64,000 bases of DNA from Bradyrhizobium sp. AZCC 2176 (lineage in GTDB: Bacteria > Pseudomonadota > Alphaproteobacteria > Rhizobiales > Xanthobacteraceae). Where the stretch lies: contig NZ_JAZHRX010000001.1 in the NCBI RefSeq assembly GCF_036924645.1, positions 1,240,001 to 1,304,000 on the forward strand, read 5' to 3'. Positions 57,394-64,000 of this stretch are shown in pieces. The first letter of the stretch is position 1, and each line of letters opens with the position of its first letter. The notes under the pieces are model-generated. The model made no database searches, was not told where the DNA came from, and saw only the letters and a list, made by a program, of their open reading frames with translations. The position numbers and the translations under genes are program-made.

Positions 57394-57593
57394 ATTTCTT
57401 CCTGCTTCAGAAACGAATTGACCAGGGCCGCGCTGCGACGTCAGGGCGTGCCGGGATCATCGATAGCGACCTGCCCGAGGGCAGACGCTCCCTGCCCAAG
57501 GCCTGCTCCGCCGCGGAGATCACCGCGACACTTCATGAGTTGATCCAAATTGATTTAATTGTTTCAAGGCTAGATCAGCCAGCAACGCTGCCG

Positions 57594-57890
57594 TCACCCC
57601 TGGCTGGCGATCGGCAAGTTAGAGTTAACTGAAACATCGCCTGCCGGCTCGCCGGAAGACAGCCGCATCGCGGCGACCCGCGCGACGAAAAGCCCGATGA
57701 CGAGATTTGTTCGTTCGATCTCCAGCTTGTCGCGGATCGGCCCGGTCGGCTCGGTCGCGCACATGGTCTTGATGCAATCGAGGGTGCGGGCCAATGAATC
57801 GACCACCGCCAATATCGGCTCCATGGGCGGCGGCGCTGTCGGTCTCGACACGGCTTCAGCGCCACCAGGGAATTCAATCACTTTCTGCAT
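57594..57890 (-). CDS. Small hypothetical protein, 98 aa
   Basis: The frame from ATG 57890 reads MQKVIEFPGGAEAVSRPTAP, then a helical middle (PILAVVDSLARTLDCIKTMC and LEIERTNLVIGLFVARVAAM). It is soluble, with no signal peptide. The composition is protein-like and the IEFPG start recurs in small rhizobial proteins. I do not recognise the family. Confidence 0.5.
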   Translation of the reverse strand: MQKVIEFPGGAEAVSRPTAPPPMEPILAVVDSLARTLDCIKTMCATEPTGPIRDKLEIERTNLVIGLFVARVAAMRLSSGEPAGDVSVNSNLPIASQG

Positions 57891-58088
57891 CGTTCGATTC
57901 CAAACCAGAACAGCCAATATAACGCACGGCCCGGCTGCGTCCGCATCATCCTGCACGGGCTCATCGGGCGGCTTTCATCATAACGGCGCCTCGCACAGGC
58001 TCGCTTAAATTGATTATCGGAATCTTGCAGCACAATCTAAAGACGCGCGTTTTTTTCGCGCATGTTTGCGGCAACCGCGGAAATCCCA

Positions 58089-58155
58089 GGGTGGATTAGC
58101 GCAAGCGTAATCCACCAGTTGCGAGAAATGGCGGGTTACGCTTTCGCTAACCCGC
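58089..58155. repeat. Twin hairpin repeat (GGTGGATTA / GGCGGGTTA)
   Basis: GGTGGATTA...TAATCCACC (58089-58115) and GGCGGGTTA...TAACCCGCC (58129-58155) are adjacent hairpins with 9-bp arms. The pattern is a known bradyrhizobial dispersed repeat. It lies 24 bp downstream of the dps stop. Confidence 0.7.
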
Positions 58156-58178
58156 CTTACGCAAACAATGTCGCCCGC

Positions 58179-58712
58179 TCACGCCGCGTTGGCGCCTTCC
58201 TGGCGGCTGGCCTCGAACAGGAACCAGGTACGGCGCTCGGTCTCGTCGATGAACAATTCGAGCAGTTGAGCGGTGCCCGTGTCCTCATTGTCATCGGCCA
58301 ACTTGTGCGCCTTGCGCATCGCCGCCGCCATGTGCTTGTTGTCTTCCATCAGTTCGCGCAGCATTTCGCGCGGCGGCACATAGGCCTCGTTGTTGTCCTG
58401 GATGGTCTGCAGCTTGGCGATCTGCCCGATCGAACGCAGCGTGATGCCGCCGAGCTTGCGCACCCGTTCGGCGAGTTGGTCGGTGGTGGCAAAGATCGCT
58501 TCCGATTGCTCATCCAGCATCAGATGATAGTCGCGGAAATGCCGGCCGCTGACATGCCAGTGGAAGTTCTTGGTCTTCAGGTAAAGCGCGAAGGCGTCCG
58601 CCAGCAGCGTGTTGAGGGATGTCGAAATCTTCTCGACGGCGGCCGCCGGCAGGTCGGTCGGCGTGTCGAGATCGGGGGATACCTTGCCGGATTTGTTGTT
58701 GGTTTTGCTCAC
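58179..58712 (-). CDS. dps: Dps-family DNA protection/ferritin-like protein
   Basis: This 177-aa protein has the ferroxidase signature TKNFHWHVSGRHFRDYHLML, then DEQSEAIFATTDQLAERVRK; the later helix is LLELFIDETERRTWFLFEAS. The N-terminal tail is Lys/Asn-rich and could bind DNA. It forms dodecamers that oxidise and store iron and shield DNA in starvation or oxidative stress. The CEG start (GTGCAACC) has AGGAAGG upstream. Confidence 0.94.
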   Translation of the reverse strand: MSKTNNKSGKVSPDLDTPTDLPAAAVEKISTSLNTLLADAFALYLKTKNFHWHVSGRHFRDYHLMLDEQSEAIFATTDQLAERVRKLGGITLRSIGQIAKLQTIQDNNEAYVPPREMLRELMEDNKHMAAAMRKAHKLADDNEDTGTAQLLELFIDETERRTWFLFEASRQEGANAA

Positions 58713-58832
58713 GTTGCACCTTCCTGTTAGGAACTCTGGCGACGGTGGACATTGGCCGCCGGACGACCTAACGCATCACCTTCAGGCTGGTTCCAGTGCC
58801 GGAACCCGCTGATTTTTGCCGGACGCGCAAGC

Positions 58833-59537
58833 ATGGATGAATGGATCGACTATTACGATTCAACGCATACGATTTATGCGAGCAAGCTGCATCGCGACCT
58901 GCATTTCCAGATCATCGCGCGCGACATCATCGGTTACATCTCCTCGCCCGACTCTGTCGTGCTGGACTATGCCTGCGGCGAGGCGCTGTCGGCCGCGAGG
59001 GTAGCGGACGCCTGTGCCCAGCTCTATCTGGCCGAACCCGCCCCCGGCGTCCGCGGTCGGCTGATTGCGCGCTTTGCACCGAACACCAAGATCCGCGTCC
59101 GCTCGCTTGAGGATCTCACGCGCATGGCGGAAAGCTCGATCGATCTCGTCGTCATGAATTCGGTCGCGCAATACATGACGCCGCACGAACTGGATTCGGC
59201 GCTGGCCGTCACCCGCCGGCTGCTGAAGCCCAATGGCCGCCTGGTGCTGGGCGACATCCTGCGGCCCGAAGTCGGCATGGCCAGAGACGTGCTGGCGCTG
59301 TTGAAATTCGCAACCACCCACGGTTTCCTGAAAGACGCCCTGTATGGCCTCGCGAGCACGGCGCTGTCGGACTACCGGCAACTGCGCACCCGCGTCGGGC
59401 TGCAGCGCTACGGCGAGGACGAGATGATCGAAAAACTCGCCGCCGCCGGCTTTACCGCCTCACGCGCGCATCTCAACATTGGCCACAACCCGTGGCGGAT
59501 GACGTTCGTGGCGCGGCACGCGCTCCAGCGCATCTGA
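58833..59537 (+). CDS. Class I SAM-dependent methyltransferase
   Basis: The product is 234 aa from ATG 58833 (MDEWIDYYDSTHTIYASKLH). Motif I is VVLDYACGEALSAARVADAC, with YLAEPAPGVRGRLI after it. Post-motif parts are SSIDLVVMNSVAQYMTPHEL and LLKPNGRLVLGDILRPEVGM. It fits the methyltransferase type 11/12 family. The substrate is unknown. It is followed by the tRNA locus. Confidence 0.88.
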   Translation: MDEWIDYYDSTHTIYASKLHRDLHFQIIARDIIGYISSPDSVVLDYACGEALSAARVADACAQLYLAEPAPGVRGRLIARFAPNTKIRVRSLEDLTRMAESSIDLVVMNSVAQYMTPHELDSALAVTRRLLKPNGRLVLGDILRPEVGMARDVLALLKFATTHGFLKDALYGLASTALSDYRQLRTRVGLQRYGEDEMIEKLAAAGFTASRAHLNIGHNPWRMTFVARHALQRI

Positions 59538-59619
59538 GTTCCAAGCGCGCGCTAAGGTTGTTAACCCTAAGGCGCGGTAAGGGGTGGTTCACCGCGCCGT
59601 GATGAGCAATGATCGCCGC

Positions 59620-59695
59620 GGCCCGGTGGCGGAAGCGATAACGCGGGAGCAGTGCAATGCTCCTTATCCTGGTTCAAATCCAGGCCGGGCCTCCA
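59620..59695 (+). tRNA. Probable tRNA-Cys(GCA), irregular
   Basis: The acceptor GGCCCGG pairs with CCGGGCC, then T discriminator and encoded CCA; U73 is typical of tRNA-Cys. The T arm CCTGG-TTCAAAT-CCAGG is canonical. The anticodon stem GGAGC/GCTCC encloses eight bases, AGTGCAAT, with GCA after T, so the loop is one base too long (or six if A-T pair). The D loop (GAAGCGATAA) lacks the usual GG. It may be functional or degenerate. Confidence 0.65.
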
Positions 59696-59776
59696 GCCTT
59701 CGCTGCTGACGCAGCTTCGGCTCGGCAAGCCAGTCCCGAAGAAGGCCTGGCACGCGGTAGCTCACCGAGCGAAGGC
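59696..59776. repeat. Palindromic repeat abutting the tRNA
   Basis: GCCTTCGCT at 59696 faces AGCGAAGGC at 59776, with inner GGCTCGGCAAGCC and GGCCTGGCACGC. It starts on the base after the encoded CCA. It resembles a bradyrhizobial dispersed palindrome. Confidence 0.6.
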
Positions 59777-59916
59777 GGGTGCTCGTAGAGCGAGGGCGGA
59801 CCGAGCGCCAAATCCCTGAATTTCCCCGTTGATGGCCCGTTTTTGGGGGTTTCGCGGGTGCGGAATCTGGTCTAAAGACCACCCGCGCGCGAGGGTGACC
59901 CGCGCTCTTGGCTTAG

Positions 59917-59944
59917 GGGACGCGCGGCTGCGCGCCCTTTTTTT
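59917..59944 (+). terminator. Terminator before carB
   Basis: GGG-A-CGCGC-GGCT-GCGCG-CCC forms an 8-bp stem with one bulged A, followed by TTTTTTT. It ends transcripts from the tRNA side and means carB has its own promoter, or is controlled by read-through. Confidence 0.82.
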
Positions 59945-59970
59945 GTGCCCAAAATCCAGTCTGAGAGCTG

Positions 59971-63435
<3,465 letters not shown>

Positions 63436-63657
63436 TCGTTAGTTGGGCAGGAGCCCGCTAAACGATTGGCAATAAAGCCGGATGGCTGGAACTCACCGCT
63501 CGTCGGACGTTGAATCGGCCCCTAAAGGGGCCGAAATTACGAAGTTAATAGGCTGGTGGGCTCGCGTTGGGGGCCATGAAAGCCCGAATCGAAATCTAAA
63601 AAGTGCCTCGTGCGCGCAATGCCCCGGGCGGCTCGCACGACTGAAGGACGGAAGAGA

Positions 63658-64000
63658 ATGATGATGGAAAAGGTTCCGATGACCGCGAGCGGCTATGCCG
63701 CGCTGGAAGTCGAGTTGAAGCAGCGCCAGTCGGTGGAGCGTCCGCGCATCATCGAGCATATCGCCGAGGCGCGCTCGCATGGGGACCTTTCCGAGAACGC
63801 GGAATATCACGCCGCCAAGGAAGAGCAGTCGCACAATGAAGGCCGCATCGCCGAGCTCGAAGACAAGCTCGCGCGCGCCGACATTATCGACATCTCTAAG
63901 CTCTCCGGCGACACCGTCAAGTTCGGCGCCACCGTCACGCTGGTCGACGAAGACACCGAGAAGAAAGCAGTTTGGCAGATCGTGGGCGAGCCGGAAGCCG
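63658..64000 (+). CDS. greA: Transcription elongation factor GreA (3' end beyond window)
   Basis: The start has three successive ATGs (63658, 63661, 63664) with GAAGAG just upstream. The visible 114 codons include [40 protein letters not shown] and [20 protein letters not shown], the coiled-coil tip with the acidic DLSENAEY, then the FKBP-like domain start ([17 protein letters not shown]). It rescues backtracked RNA polymerase by transcript cleavage. The C-terminal end is outside. Confidence 0.97.
   Translation, partial: MMMEKVPMTASGYAALEVELKQRQSVERPRIIEHIAEARSHGDLSENAEYHAAKEEQSHNEGRIAELEDKLARADIIDISKLSGDTVKFGATVTLVDEDTEKKAVWQIVGEPEA

Overview
The window looks like chromosome of a Bradyrhizobium-type alphaproteobacterium (Nitrobacteraceae). 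The evidence is high GC, rpoD beside dnaG, rluD beside rpoH, a Nitrobacter-like chlorite dismutase, and several dispersed palindromic repeat families that I recognise from Bradyrhizobium genomes. No database search was possible, so all family calls rest on motifs read in the translations.

Layout. 1-5.4 kb: a catabolic cluster read leftwards (HpcH/HpaI-type aldolase, cupin, DUF6282 metal-dependent hydrolase-like protein, exported esterase-713-like hydrolase, Bug/TctC solute-binding protein cut by the edge) and a divergent IclR regulator with a perfect 15-bp operator between them. 5.5-7.9 kb: a D-aminoacylase-type amidohydrolase coupled to a CobW-family GTPase. 8.8-11.6 kb: a UPF0182 membrane protein. 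12.1-18.7 kb: an accessory region ending at tRNA-Glu(CTC). It holds a frameshifted conserved gene, a small zinc-ribbon gene, a Fic toxin-antitoxin cassette bracketed by copies of that small gene's 3' end, a HigBA-type pair with a frameshifted toxin, an exported protein and a NERD-UvrD helicase. 18.9-23.5 kb: DUF6476, an RluD-type pseudouridine synthase, RpoH, an amidase and a diguanylate cyclase.

23.5-29.1 kb is a mobile and decayed zone: a 22-residue Lys/Ala miniprotein with its own terminator, a 1.88-kb group II intron whose ends can be placed, a LysE exporter, a lone receiver protein, a short-chain dehydrogenase remnant and an IS110-family element. 29.1-33.1 kb: two MltB-like transglycosylases, an exported GH79-like glycosidase and a small conserved protein. 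33.3-38.7 kb: rpoD, dnaG (all four zinc-finger ligands replaced) and chlorite dismutase. 38.8-47.1 kb: a gamma-glutamylcyclotransferase-like protein, two transglutaminases, an N-formylglutamate amidohydrolase-like protein, a DUF3592 protein, LysE, exported proteins and an ArsR-SRPBCC-SRPBCC operon. 47.4-64 kb: an FkbM methyltransferase, an acyl-CoA synthetase, a Rieske/FAD reductase, a folE remnant, an exported PCMT, YqeY, CarA, a cupin, a zinc ribbon, a Crp/Fnr regulator, Dps, a methyltransferase, an irregular tRNA-Cys, CarB and the start of GreA.

Most of the window is ordinary chromosome. The points most worth following are: the Fic cassette with a non-canonical Fic motif; two single-base (missing G) frameshifts 2.6 kb apart; two sigma-70-like promoters whose operator palindromes fill the spacer and which predict leaderless mRNAs; the mobile elements sitting in palindromic repeats; the DUF6282/cupin/aldolase cluster as an uncharacterised pathway; and the miniprotein.
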